This document shows, piece after piece, positions 9,096 to 17,452 of a DNA stretch of 64,000 nucleotides; position 1 is the stretch's first letter; every line of letters begins with the position of its first letter. Origin of the DNA: Arthrobacter sp. Lineage in GTDB: Bacteria; Actinomycetota; Actinomycetes; Actinomycetales; Micrococcaceae. Where the stretch lies: contig JAHFUZ010000008.1 in assembly GCA_023264815.1 (NCBI GenBank), positions 62,001 to 126,000 on the forward strand, read 5' to 3'. Under the pieces are notes generated by a model that saw only the letters and a list, made by a program, of their open reading frames with translations, made no database searches and had not been told where the DNA came from. The position numbers and the translations under genes are program-made.

Positions 9096-10727
9096 ATGAC
9101 GGCAGGCGGTTCGCACCTCAGCACTTCGGAGATCTTTCCCGGCCCGTCGAAAAAGGCGCCGGCCGGGACGGAGATCCGGAAGCCTGCGCCTGCAACCGCA
9201 CTGGTACCCGGCCACCCCGCCAAGCGCCGCGCCTACATCGCCACCTGGCAGGGGTTCCTCGGCGCCCTGATGATGTTCGTGGGCTCTATCGGCACGGGCT
9301 GGATCGCGAACGGTTCCCCCATGATCCGCCAGCCGGTGGTCATCGCACTGCGGACCGAAGGCTGGGGCGTTACCCTGTCCACGGTCCTGCTCACGGTGGG
9401 GGCCATGCTGCTGATGCGCTCCTGGCTGCGGCTCGGCCAGCGGCTGGGGGACTGGGGTGAGCATTCCCTGCGGTCGGTGGTGATCGCCATCTCCGCGTGG
9501 TCCTTCCCCCTCCTGCTCGCCGTCCCCATCTTCTCCCGTGACGTTTACGCCTACACGGGGCAGGGGCGGCTGGTCATGGAGGGCCAGAACCCTTACCAAG
9601 TGGGCATCTCCACGCTCAGTAACTGGTTCTCCCTGGGTGCGGACCCCGCCTGGGCCGAGAACAGGACACCTTACGGGCCGTACTTCCTGTGGCTGGCCCG
9701 CGGCGTGGTGGGCCTGACCGGGGCGCAGCCAGACGCGTCCGTCTTTCTGTTCCGGCTGCTCGCCGGCGTCGGCGTTGTCCTGTGCGTCATCTACGTGCCT
9801 AAACTCGCGGAACTGCACGGCATCAACGGGGCCCGTGCCCTGTGGATCGCGGTGGCAAACCCGCTGTTCCTCATCAGCTTCGTGGCCAGCGCCCACAATG
9901 ACGCACTGATGGTGGGCCTCGCCGTCGCCGGTGTCTACTTTGCCGCGACGAAACATTACCTCACAGGCATATTACTGGTGACCGCGTCCATCGGGATCAA
10001 ACCGATCACCGTCCTGCTGCTCCCGTTCATCGGCGTGATGTGGGCGGGGCCGGCCGCGTCGTGGCTGCGGAAGTTCCTGATCTGGGGTGCGACGGCGGGA
10101 ATCAGTTTCGCGGTGCTGGCTGTCAGTGGGATCCCGTACAACCTCGGCCTGGGCTGGGTCTGGGCGATCATGGACCCGACGCCTGGGTACACCGGCTACT
10201 CGCCGTCCGGGTTCCTTGGCCAGCAGGTGGAGTTCCTCGGCAACGTGCTGGGGCTGCCAGGCGGCACCTTCGCCGACCTGCTGCGGACCGGCATGAAGTG
10301 GTCGGCCATCGGCCTGGTCCTGCTGCTGATGTTCCGCGGCGACTACTCGAGAGCCGTGCGCCGGCTGGCCCTGGCGTTCACCGCCGTCGTGATGCTTTCA
10401 CCCATCATCCAGCCCTGGTACATCCTCTGGTTCCTGCCGTTCCTGGCCGTCACCGGCATCCGGAACGACTGGCAGATCCGCTGCCTGTACGTGGGCGTGA
10501 CGTTCTTTGTGGTGTTCGGCGCGCAGGACCAGCTCTCGGTCTGGTCCTTCGTGGAGCTGCCGATTAATGCGTCTTCGCTGGCGTTCGTCACCGCCCTGCT
10601 GTTCACGTTCTACCTGTTGGTCCTGGATATCCACACACGGAAGCTGCTGATCGAAGGCAAGCCCCTGGACTGGGCCCGGCGGGCCTGGGGCTGGGCGAAG
10701 GAACAGCGGGCCGCGAGGACCCGGTGA
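9096..10727 (+). CDS. mptB: Polyprenol-phosphomannose-dependent alpha-1,6-mannosyltransferase, MptB-like
   Basis: A 543-residue GT-C glycosyltransferase with about 12-13 membrane helices. Early in the chain (about residue 150) it has FSRDVYAYTGQGRLVMEGQNPY, the acidic loop (RD) with following YAY/GQG pattern typical of MptA/MptB mannosyltransferases. These enzymes use polyprenyl-phosphomannose to extend the mannan core of lipomannan-type glycolipids in actinobacteria. Arthrobacter relatives make such lipomannans. The gene is monocistronic and converges on the hpa operon 28 bases downstream. MptA versus MptB cannot be separated with certainty by eye. Confidence 0.82.
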   Translation: MTAGGSHLSTSEIFPGPSKKAPAGTEIRKPAPATALVPGHPAKRRAYIATWQGFLGALMMFVGSIGTGWIANGSPMIRQPVVIALRTEGWGVTLSTVLLTVGAMLLMRSWLRLGQRLGDWGEHSLRSVVIAISAWSFPLLLAVPIFSRDVYAYTGQGRLVMEGQNPYQVGISTLSNWFSLGADPAWAENRTPYGPYFLWLARGVVGLTGAQPDASVFLFRLLAGVGVVLCVIYVPKLAELHGINGARALWIAVANPLFLISFVASAHNDALMVGLAVAGVYFAATKHYLTGILLVTASIGIKPITVLLLPFIGVMWAGPAASWLRKFLIWGATAGISFAVLAVSGIPYNLGLGWVWAIMDPTPGYTGYSPSGFLGQQVEFLGNVLGLPGGTFADLLRTGMKWSAIGLVLLLMFRGDYSRAVRRLALAFTAVVMLSPIIQPWYILWFLPFLAVTGIRNDWQIRCLYVGVTFFVVFGAQDQLSVWSFVELPINASSLAFVTALLFTFYLLVLDIHTRKLLIEGKPLDWARRAWGWAKEQRAARTR

Positions 10728-10755
10728 CCGAGCCTGCCGCGGTCCAGGGGCGGAG

Positions 10756-11571
10756 TCAGTAGCTGGCCGTGGTTTCGCCCTCGGCGGGCTTGATGTACTT
10801 CGCGGCGAGGGCTTCGGAGCCTCGGGCCAGGAGGGCGACGTCGGCGCCGACCAGAACAAAGGACGCGCCGGCGGCCAGGTAGGCGCGGGCGGTGTCTTCG
10901 GTGAAGGCGTTGACGCCGGCGGGTTTCCCGGCCGCCTTCGCCGCTTCGAGGCAGTGTTCGACGGCGGCACGCACCTGGGGGTGTTCCTGCTGTCCCAGCA
11001 GGCCCATGGAAGCGGCGAGGTCGGAGGGTCCCAGGAAAATGGCGTCCACCCCGTCGACGGCGAGGATCTCTTCCACGGCCTCAACGGCCGCCGTCGATTC
11101 GATCTGCACGGTGACGCTGATGGTCTCGGAGGCCCGGGCGAGGTAGTCCGGGACCCGGTTCCAGCGGGCGGCCCGGGCCAGGGCCGAGCCAACCCCGCGG
11201 ACGCCTTGGGGCGGGTAGCGGGTGGCCGCCACGGCAGCTTCCGCCTCGTCCGCCGAGTTGAGCATGGGGAGCAGCAGGTTCTGCACGCCGAGGTCCAGGT
11301 ACTGCTTGATGATGACGGTGTCGTTCACTGGCGGCCGGACCAGGACCTGGACGGGGTAGCCGTGGACGGCCTGGAGCTGGGCGAGGATGGATTCCAGGCC
11401 GTTGGGGCTGTGTTCGGCGTCGATCAGGAGCCAGTCGAGGCCGGAGCCGGCGCACAGTTCGGCGATCAGCGGGCTGCCGGAGCACACCCACATTCCGGCC
11501 AGGGGGCGCCCTGCTTTACCCTTTTGATCGCTCAGGGCGTCGCGGAAGGTGTCTGTTATTCGAAGCGGCAT
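10756..11571 (-). CDS. hpaI: HpcH/HpaI aldolase (4-hydroxy-2-oxoheptane-1,7-dioate aldolase)
   Basis: A 271-residue class II aldolase that splits 4-hydroxy-2-oxoheptanedioate into pyruvate and succinate semialdehyde, the last step of homoprotocatechuate degradation. Family motifs are present: LLIDAEHSPNG, VRPPVNDTVIIKQYLDLGVQNLLLPM-like segment and metal-site region VQIES followed by GVDAIFLGPSDLA. It is the last gene of the operon. Its start lies 16 bases inside the preceding hydratase gene, so translation is probably coupled. The longer frame upstream belongs to the hydratase region and is not a fusion. Confidence 0.93.
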   Translation of the reverse strand: MPLRITDTFRDALSDQKGKAGRPLAGMWVCSGSPLIAELCAGSGLDWLLIDAEHSPNGLESILAQLQAVHGYPVQVLVRPPVNDTVIIKQYLDLGVQNLLLPMLNSADEAEAAVAATRYPPQGVRGVGSALARAARWNRVPDYLARASETISVTVQIESTAAVEAVEEILAVDGVDAIFLGPSDLAASMGLLGQQEHPQVRAAVEHCLEAAKAAGKPAGVNAFTEDTARAYLAAGASFVLVGADVALLARGSEALAAKYIKPAEGETTASY

Positions 11572-12341
11572 GTGATGCTCCCCAGGGGTCCGTAGTCGGC
11601 GTGGACGGTGTCGCCCTTGTAGACCCAGAGCGGGCGGGTGAAGGAGCCGGCGAGGATGATGTCGCCGGCTTTCAGCCCGTCGCCGTGGGCGGCGATCTTG
11701 TTGGCCAGCCAGTGGACGCCGTTCGCGGGGTGGTCCAGGACCCCTGCGGCCACGCCGGTTTCCTCCACGGTCTGGTTCTTGTAGAGGATCGCGGAGACCC
11801 AGCGGAGGTCCACGGAGCCGGGTTTGACCGGGTTGCCGCCGATCACCATGGCACCCATCGCGGCGTTGTCCGCGATGGTGTCCACGATGGTCCGGCCCTC
11901 CATTTCGATCCGGGAGTCCAGGATCTCGAGGGCTGGGACCACGTAGTCGGTGGCGTTCAGGACATCGAAGATGGTGCAGCCGGGGCCTTTGAGCGCGTCC
12001 TTCAGGACGAACGCCAGCTCCACCTCCACCCGCGGATGCGTGTACCGGTCCCATTCCACGGAGCAGCCGGTCTCCAGCACCATGTCGTCGAAAATGGCGC
12101 CGTAGTCCGGCTCGGTGATGCCGGTGGCGGCCTGCATGGCCCGGGACGTGAGGCCGATCTTGCGGCCCACCAGGGTCCGGCCGGCTTCCTCGTTGCGGCG
12201 CCGCCAGAGCTGCTGGACGGCGTAGGAGTCCTCCACGGTCATCTCCGGGTAGCGTGCAGTCAGCCGGGGGACGGGCTTGCGGTTGCGGCCGGCTTCCAGC
12301 AGTTCGTCTGCGATCGTCTCGATCATCGTCGGGTCCAGCAT
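11556..12341 (-). CDS. hpaH: 2-oxo-hept-4-ene-1,7-dioate hydratase
   Basis: A 261-residue member of the FAH-like 2-keto-4-pentenoate hydratase family (HpaH/MhpD). It adds water to 2-oxohept-4-ene-1,7-dioate to give the HpaI substrate. Metal-binding acidic residues are seen in [14 protein letters not shown], and [12 protein letters not shown] is typical of the family. The start ATG 12341 follows the dioxygenase stop by one base. Confidence 0.92.
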   Translation of the reverse strand: MLDPTMIETIADELLEAGRNRKPVPRLTARYPEMTVEDSYAVQQLWRRRNEEAGRTLVGRKIGLTSRAMQAATGITEPDYGAIFDDMVLETGCSVEWDRYTHPRVEVELAFVLKDALKGPGCTIFDVLNATDYVVPALEILDSRIEMEGRTIVDTIADNAAMGAMVIGGNPVKPGSVDLRWVSAILYKNQTVEETGVAAGVLDHPANGVHWLANKIAAHGDGLKAGDIILAGSFTRPLWVYKGDTVHADYGPLGSITCRFE

Positions 12342-12342
12342 G

Positions 12343-13428
12343 CTAGAGCTGCGCTCCCAGTTTGAAGCCTGTCCGGTCTCCCTCGGGAGAGCCGTCCTTG
12401 TGGGTGTAGGAGAAGCCGTCGGCGCCCACGGTGACGGCCATTTCGGACTTTTCCTCGCGGATGATGACGGGCTGGGGGTTGCCGTCGAGGTCCAGGACCA
12501 GGGAGGCTTCGGTGTACCAGGAGGGGACCACGGGGTTGCCCCACCAGTCGCGGCGCTGGTTGTCGTGGACGTCCCAGGTGATGGTGGGGTTGTCCGGGTC
12601 GCCGGTGTAGTAGTCCTGGGTGTAGATCTCGATGCGGTGGCCGTCCGGGTCCAGGATGTACAGGTAGAAGGCGTTGGAGACGCCGTGCCGCCCGGGGCCG
12701 CGTTCAATCCGGTCGCTGATGCGCAGGGCACCCATCTTGTCGCAGATCTGGATGATGTTGTGCTTCTCATGCGTGGCGAACGCGACGTGGTGCATGCGTG
12801 GGCCGTTGCCGCCGGTCAGGGCGGTGTCGTGCACGGTTTGCTTGCGGTGCATCCACGCGGCGTACGTGACGCCGTCGGAATCCTGGATGTCTTCGGAGAC
12901 GCGGAAGCCGAGGTCCTCGAGGTATTTGCGGCCGCGTGGGACGTCCGGGGTGACCTGGTTGAAGTGGTCCAGGCGGACCAGTTCGCCGGCGGAGTAGAGG
13001 TCATAGCGCTGGGTGAGGCGTTCAACGTGCTCCACGTCGTAGAAGAACTCGTAGGGGAAGCCCAGCGGATCTTCCACCCGGACGGAATCGCCGATGCCCT
13101 TGGTGAAGCCTTCCTTACGGCGCTCTACCCGGCAGCCCAGCTCGCGGTAGTAGGCCTCGGCGGCGTCCACCTCGGCGGGGGACTTCACCCGGTACGCGAA
13201 GGCGGCGACGGCAGCGATGGGTCCCTTGCGCAGCACCAGGTTGTGGTGGATGAACTCCTCCAGGGAGCGCAGGTAGATGTTGTTTTCGTCTTCTTCGGTG
13301 ACGTGCAGGCCCAGGAGGTCAACGTAGAACTCGCGGGACTTGGCGAGGTCCGTGACCACGATTTCCATGTAGGCGCAGCGGACGATGTCCGGTGCGGGGA
13401 CGGTGGGGGTGGGAACGAAGTTGGTCAT
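12343..13428 (-). CDS. hpaD: 3,4-dihydroxyphenylacetate 2,3-dioxygenase
   Basis: A 361-residue type I extradiol (vicinal oxygen chelate) ring-cleavage enzyme. It converts homoprotocatechuate to 5-carboxymethyl-2-hydroxymuconate semialdehyde. Metal ligands fall at exactly the positions known for the Brevibacterium fuscum and Arthrobacter globiformis enzymes: H155, H214 and E267, with acid/base H200 also present. The metal could be Fe(II), as in B. fuscum HPCD, or Mn(II), as in A. globiformis MndD; the sequence read by eye does not decide. It lies between hpaE and hpaH in the operon, and the ribosome binding site is in the AGAGA stretch before ATG 13428. Confidence 0.96.
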   Translation of the reverse strand: MTNFVPTPTVPAPDIVRCAYMEIVVTDLAKSREFYVDLLGLHVTEEDENNIYLRSLEEFIHHNLVLRKGPIAAVAAFAYRVKSPAEVDAAEAYYRELGCRVERRKEGFTKGIGDSVRVEDPLGFPYEFFYDVEHVERLTQRYDLYSAGELVRLDHFNQVTPDVPRGRKYLEDLGFRVSEDIQDSDGVTYAAWMHRKQTVHDTALTGGNGPRMHHVAFATHEKHNIIQICDKMGALRISDRIERGPGRHGVSNAFYLYILDPDGHRIEIYTQDYYTGDPDNPTITWDVHDNQRRDWWGNPVVPSWYTEASLVLDLDGNPQPVIIREEKSEMAVTVGADGFSYTHKDGSPEGDRTGFKLGAQL

Positions 13429-13483
13429 GGGAGTCTCTCTTCTTTGAAAGGGGGCGTGGAGGGTACGACGGCGGCCGGCTGGC

Positions 13484-14998
13484 TTAGGCGCCGAATTTGG
13501 GGGTGTGGACGGTGCCGAGCGTGATGTGCACGGCCTGCTGGTCGGTGTAGAAATCGATGGAGCGGTAGCCGCCCTCGTGTCCCAGTCCCGAGGCCTTGAC
13601 GCCGCCGAACGGCGTGCGGAGGTCGCGGACGTTGTGGCTGTTCAGCCACACCATGCCGGCCTCCACGTTCTGGGAGAAGTTATGCGCCCGGGTCAGGTTC
13701 TGGGTCCAGATGTAGGCGGCCAAGCCGTACCGGGTGTTGTTCGCCAAAGCCAGCGCCTCGTCGTCGTTCTCGAACGGGGTGATGGCCACGACCGGTCCGA
13801 AGATCTCCTCCTGGAAGATCCGCGCGTCAGGCGCGACGTCGGCAAACACCGTGGGTGCGATGTAGTTGCCTTCGGGCAGGTGGTCGGGCCGTCCCCCGCC
13901 GGCGAGGAGCTTTCCTTCCGACTTGCCGATTTCCACGTAGGAAGCCACTTTGGCGAAGTGCTCCGGGTGGACCAGGGCGCCCACCTGGGTCTTGGGATCG
14001 TGGGGATCGCCCACCACGATGTTCCTGGCCCGGGCGGCGTACTTTTCGCAGAACTCGTCGTAGATGGCCCGCTCCACCAGGATCCGGGACCCGGCGGTGC
14101 AGCGCTCACCGTTGAGGGAGAAGACCCCGAACAGGGCGGAATCGATGGCGGCGTCCAGGTCGGCGTCGGCGAACACCACGCAGGGGGACTTGCCGCCGAG
14201 CTCCATGGAGAGTCCCTTGAGGTTGGCGGCGGCGTTCCGGAAGATCGTCTGGCCGGTGGTGGTCTCGCCGGTGAACGAGATCAGCGGGACGTCCGGGTGC
14301 TTGACCAGGGCGTCGCCCGCTTCCTCGCCGAGGCCGTTGACCAGGTTGAACACCCCGTCCGGCAGGCCGGCGTCCTTGAAGATCTGCGCCCACAGCGAGG
14401 CGGACAGCGGGGTGAATTCCGCGGGCTTGAGGACCACGGTGTTGCCGGTGGCCAGCGCCGGGGCCAGTTTCCACGACTCGAGCATAAACGGGGTGTTCCA
14501 CGGCGTGATGAGGCCGGCGACGCCGATCGGCTTGCGGTTCACGTAGTTGATCTGCGAGCCGGGGACCTTCATGGCGTCGTCGAACTGGGCCACGATCAGG
14601 TCCGCGAAGAACCGGAAGTTCTCCGCCGCACGCAGTGCCTGGCCCTTGGCCTGGGTGATGGGCAGGCCGGTGTCGAAGGTTTCGAGTTCGGCGAGGCGGG
14701 CTTCCTGGGCTTCGACGGCGTCAGCGATTTTGTTCATTACGCGGGCGCGTTCGCGGGGCTTCATCTTCGGCCAGGGACCGTTCTTGAACGCTTCGCGGGC
14801 GGCGGCGACGGCGAGGTCGATGTCCTCCTTCTGGCCGGCCGCCGCGGTGGCGTAGTTCGTGTTGGAGACCGGGTCCAGGACGTCGAAGGTCGCACCGTTC
14901 ACGGAGTCAACGAACTGGCCGTTGATGTAGTGCTGGAGGTGGGTGGGCAGGTCCTGCGGCACGTAATGCGTGCTGGTTTCTGCGGCAGTGAACGTCAT
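13484..14998 (-). CDS. hpaE: 5-carboxymethyl-2-hydroxymuconate semialdehyde dehydrogenase
   Basis: A 504-residue NAD-dependent aldehyde dehydrogenase. It has the glutamate motif MELGGKSP near residue 265 and catalytic Cys in GERCTAGSR near 300. It oxidises the ring-cleavage semialdehyde made by HpaD to 5-carboxymethyl-2-hydroxymuconate. Assignment to HpaE rests on position directly upstream of hpaD and on the family. SD GGAAG precedes ATG 14998. There is a 55-base gap to hpaD and 38 bases from the GntR gene. Confidence 0.93.
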   Translation of the reverse strand: MTFTAAETSTHYVPQDLPTHLQHYINGQFVDSVNGATFDVLDPVSNTNYATAAAGQKEDIDLAVAAAREAFKNGPWPKMKPRERARVMNKIADAVEAQEARLAELETFDTGLPITQAKGQALRAAENFRFFADLIVAQFDDAMKVPGSQINYVNRKPIGVAGLITPWNTPFMLESWKLAPALATGNTVVLKPAEFTPLSASLWAQIFKDAGLPDGVFNLVNGLGEEAGDALVKHPDVPLISFTGETTTGQTIFRNAAANLKGLSMELGGKSPCVVFADADLDAAIDSALFGVFSLNGERCTAGSRILVERAIYDEFCEKYAARARNIVVGDPHDPKTQVGALVHPEHFAKVASYVEIGKSEGKLLAGGGRPDHLPEGNYIAPTVFADVAPDARIFQEEIFGPVVAITPFENDDEALALANNTRYGLAAYIWTQNLTRAHNFSQNVEAGMVWLNSHNVRDLRTPFGGVKASGLGHEGGYRSIDFYTDQQAVHITLGTVHTPKFGA

Positions 14999-15036
14999 TG
15001 TTTTCTTCCTTACTGCTTGGCGTAATTCTTTGGTAG

Positions 15037-15717
15037 TCAGATTGCTTGGGCCTGTGCGAGGTACGCGTCGAGGGTGGCGGAGCGGTGCAGGCGGGCTGCT
15101 TTCTCGATGGAATCGGCATCTGCCCCGGTTTCGATGAGCCGGAGGAGTTCCTCGTGTTCGGTGACGGATTCGTGGGCACGGCCGGGGACAAACCGGAACG
15201 TGGAGGACCGGAGCGCGGCGAGCCGGTTCCAGCCGCGGTGCACCAAATCCAGGATGTGCGGGTTGGGGCAGTGTTCAAAGAGGACGCTGTGGAAATCCTG
15301 GTTGAGCTGCGTGAAGCGGACCGGGTCGAAGTGTTGCAGGCACTCGCGCATGTCCTCGTTCACCGCGCGGGCCCGGGCAATATCCGCCGCGCCGATCAGC
15401 GGTGCCGACAGCGCGGTGGCCGCGCCCTCCACGATGCTCAGGGTCTGCATGGTGTAGAGGTATTCGGTGGGGTCGATGCCGGCCACGGTGGCGCCGATGT
15501 TCCGCTCGAACTTCACCAGGCCCTCGGCCTCCAGCCGGCGGATCGCTTCCCGGACAGGCACCACGCTGAAGCCCAGGTCCTTGGCGATGACCGCCAGGAC
15601 CAGCCGGTAGCCGGGGGTGTAGGTCCCCTCGACGATCCGCGCTTTCACGGCGCCGTAGGCCTGCTCCGATTTGCTGCCGGCGGCAGTTGCCGTTTCATTC
15701 ACTGCAGTCTCAGCCAT
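15037..15717 (-). CDS. GntR-family (FCD) transcriptional regulator of the hpa operon
   Basis: A 226-residue regulator. The winged HTH covers about residues 18-80 (ARIVEGTYTPGYRL, then VPVREAIRRLEAEGLV), and the all-alpha FCD effector domain about 90-215 contains the metal-binding His pattern (HSVLFEHC, TEHEELL). FCD regulators usually bind short palindromes near promoters and respond to carboxylic acids. A perfect 12-bp palindrome lies at the promoter of this same operon (17234-17245), so it is probably an autoregulated repressor responding to a pathway intermediate. Its start overlaps the upstream fusion gene by eight bases. Confidence 0.88.
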   Translation of the reverse strand: MAETAVNETATAAGSKSEQAYGAVKARIVEGTYTPGYRLVLAVIAKDLGFSVVPVREAIRRLEAEGLVKFERNIGATVAGIDPTEYLYTMQTLSIVEGAATALSAPLIGAADIARARAVNEDMRECLQHFDPVRFTQLNQDFHSVLFEHCPNPHILDLVHRGWNRLAALRSSTFRFVPGRAHESVTEHEELLRLIETGADADSIEKAARLHRSATLDAYLAQAQAI

Positions 15718-17209
15718 TCGGTTTCCCCGCTTCCCACTCCGCGTAACGGTTCTGCCATTCGGCGTTCATGGGGTAGAGCCCGTCAACGCTGTTGCCCTGC
15801 TGGACCATCTCGGCGATGAAGACTTCCTCGCGTTCCTGCGCGATGGAATCGTCCGCGAGTTCTTCGGCGAGGGCCGGCGGGATGACCAGGATGCCGTCGG
15901 AGTCGGCCACGATGATGTCGCCGGGCTGCACGGTGGTGCCGCCGCAGGCGATGGTGATGTCGGTGTCCCACGGGATGTGGCGGCGGCCCAGCACAGCGGG
16001 GTGCGGGTTGGCATAGTACGTGGGCATGTCCATCGCTGCCACCGCCGAGAAATCGCGAACGCCGCCGTCGGTAATGATCGCAGCCGCTCCCCGGACCTGC
16101 GCGCGGAGGGCCAGGATGTCGCCGATGGTGCCGGTGCCCTTCTCGCCCCGGGCCTCCATCACCAGGACCTCGCCCTCGTTGACCGAGTCGATGGCCTTCT
16201 TCTGGGCGTTAAACCCCCCGCCGTGGGTCTTAAAAAGGTCCTCACGGTTGGGCACGTAGCGCAGCGTCCGGGCCAGGCCCACAATCCGCTTCTCCGGCCG
16301 GGTGGAGGTGAGGCCGTCGATGCTGACGTTGTTCAGGCCGCGCTTGCGCAGCTGCGAGGACAGGGTGGCGGTGCAGACGCTTTCCAGCTTTGCCTTCAGC
16401 TCCGGAGCCAGGACATGCCCGACGGCGGGTCCCGCCACGGGTGCCAGGCCGGCGGCTTCCCGCGAACCGTACGCTTCCTCGCGCTGCATGTCATCAGCCT
16501 GGGGCAGCGCACCAAAGTCGGCGAACGCCGTCGTGCCTTCCTCCACCCGGGTGGCCAGGCGGCCGGTGCTCAGGGCGCCGGTGCCGTTTTCGGCGGTGCT
16601 GACCTCAACTTCGACGACGTCGCCGGGCTTGGCCACGGAGGCGCCGGCCGGGGTGCCGGTGAGGATGATGTCGCCCTCTTCGAGGGTGAGCAGCTGGGAC
16701 AGGTCCGCCACGAGCCGGGCGAACGGGAAGAGCAGGTCTTCGGTGGTGTCGTCCTGGACCAGGTTGCCGTTGTGCCAGGTGCGGAGGCGCAGGGCCGCGG
16801 GGTCTACGGCGTCTGCGGCGATCAGTCCCGGCCCGATCGGGGTGAAGCCGTCGCCGCCCTTGGACCGGAGGTTGGAGCCCTTGTCCGCGTAGCGGAGGTC
16901 GTAGACGCCGAGGTCGTTGCTGGCGGTGACCCACGCGACGTGGCTCCACGCGTCCTCGATGCCCACACGCCGGGCAGGCTTGCCGATGACCAGGGCTATC
17001 TCGCCCTCGTAGCCGAGGAGTTCACAGCCGGCGGGTCGCTCCACCACGGAAGGCGCCTGGGCGGAGCCGGTAGCCAGCGAGGAAGACGGCTTCAGGAAGT
17101 AGGACGGCTGGGCGGGAGTGCGCCCGCGCTGCGCAGCGCGGCTGGGGTAGTTGATGTGCACCGCAATGACCTTGCGCGCCGCCAGCGTGTCCTCGTTGAC
17201 CTGGTCCAA
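15710..17209 (-). CDS. hpaG: Fusion protein: FAH-family isomerase/decarboxylase plus RraA-like domain (HpaG-like)
   Basis: A 499-residue two-domain protein, first gene of the operon. Residues about 1-240 are a fumarylacetoacetate hydrolase/HpcE-type domain (LLGYEGEIALVIGK, SNDLGVYDLRYADKG, ILTGTPAGAS). Residues about 270-490 are an RraA/HMG-CHA-aldolase-like domain with EARGEKGTGTIGDILALRA and ITDGGVRDF. In this pathway HpaG decarboxylates 5-oxopent-3-ene-1,2,5-tricarboxylate and isomerises the product; classical HpaG is two FAH domains. Here an RraA-type domain, a family that includes oxaloacetate decarboxylases, replaces one of them. I place the start at TTG 17209 because GAGGAG lies seven bases upstream. 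An ATG at 17248 in the same frame falls within the promoter and operator. Confidence 0.82.
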   Translation of the reverse strand: MDQVNEDTLAARKVIAVHINYPSRAAQRGRTPAQPSYFLKPSSSLATGSAQAPSVVERPAGCELLGYEGEIALVIGKPARRVGIEDAWSHVAWVTASNDLGVYDLRYADKGSNLRSKGGDGFTPIGPGLIAADAVDPAALRLRTWHNGNLVQDDTTEDLLFPFARLVADLSQLLTLEEGDIILTGTPAGASVAKPGDVVEVEVSTAENGTGALSTGRLATRVEEGTTAFADFGALPQADDMQREEAYGSREAAGLAPVAGPAVGHVLAPELKAKLESVCTATLSSQLRKRGLNNVSIDGLTSTRPEKRIVGLARTLRYVPNREDLFKTHGGGFNAQKKAIDSVNEGEVLVMEARGEKGTGTIGDILALRAQVRGAAAIITDGGVRDFSAVAAMDMPTYYANPHPAVLGRRHIPWDTDITIACGGTTVQPGDIIVADSDGILVIPPALAEELADDSIAQEREEVFIAEMVQQGNSVDGLYPMNAEWQNRYAEWEAGKPNG

Positions 17210-17233
17210 AGCTGTCTCCTCATCAAGTACGAA

Positions 17234-17245
17234 ATCGTATACGAT
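17234..17245. promoter_or_regulatory. Palindromic GntR operator of the hpa operon
   Basis: Perfect 12-bp palindrome ATCGTATACGAT, the type bound by FCD-class GntR regulators. It begins two bases past the proposed -10 hexamer and covers the likely transcription start, a repressing position. The likely ligand protein is the GntR regulator encoded as second gene of the operon. Confidence 0.6.
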
Positions 17246-17246
17246 C

Positions 17247-17275
17247 ACTATTGCCTACCCAGGTGGCTTCGTCAA
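17247..17275 (-). promoter_or_regulatory. Promoter of the hpa operon
   Basis: Reading the minus strand, -35 TTGACG (17275-17270) is followed by a 17-base spacer and -10 AATAGT (17252-17247). The -10 is weak but the spacing is ideal and the palindromic operator is immediately downstream. The first start codon (TTG 17209) is about 30 bases past the likely transcription start. Confidence 0.5.
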
Positions 17276-17340
17276 GCCCCTTTCCTGGCGCCGCCCCGGC
17301 CCGTCGTTTCGGGACGGCCGGGGTCCCTTGTTGTCCGGAT

Positions 17341-17357
17341 CACTGTGCCGTACAGTG
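17341..17357. promoter_or_regulatory. Inverted repeat upstream of monooxygenase gene
   Basis: CACTGT and ACAGTG are separated by five bases, just upstream of the proposed -35 TTGGAC (17358-17363) of the monooxygenase promoter. This could be an activator site; no regulator is assigned. Confidence 0.3.
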
Positions 17358-17380
17358 TTGGACCAGTTGCCCGTGTTTCT

Positions 17381-17410
17381 CATATAGAACCGCGTATTCG
17401 CATATAGAAC
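17381..17410 (+). promoter_or_regulatory. Two phased CATATAGAAC repeats, IclR-type operator
   Basis: The identical decamer CATATAGAAC occurs at 17381-17390 and 17401-17410, exactly 20 bp apart, so both copies face the same side of the helix. The first overlaps the probable -10 region of the monooxygenase promoter (TTGGAC at 17358, 17-base spacer). Related decamers with the same 20-bp phase precede the nearby IclR gene (20131-20160). Decamer repeats are known operators of PobR/PcaU-type IclR regulators. Confidence 0.6.
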
Positions 17411-17452
17411 ACCTTTGGGTGTTCAATACCCACAGTGAAGTGAGGAAAGCCC

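Noticed and set aside
10756..12054. Apparent long frame suggesting an N-terminal extension of HpaI
   Set aside because: The upstream part lies inside hpaH in another frame and is Arg/Gly-rich shadow sequence. HpaI begins at 11571 with normal family length.
17248..17248. ATG 17248 as start of the FAH-RraA fusion gene
   Set aside because: It falls between the -10 hexamer and the palindromic operator, has no ribosome binding site, and TTG 17209 has a perfect one.
15037..17407. Long plus-strand open frame across the GntR and fusion genes (15671-17407)
   Set aside because: It is antisense to well-conserved catabolic genes and carries shadow composition; the minus-strand reading is supported by domains and promoter.
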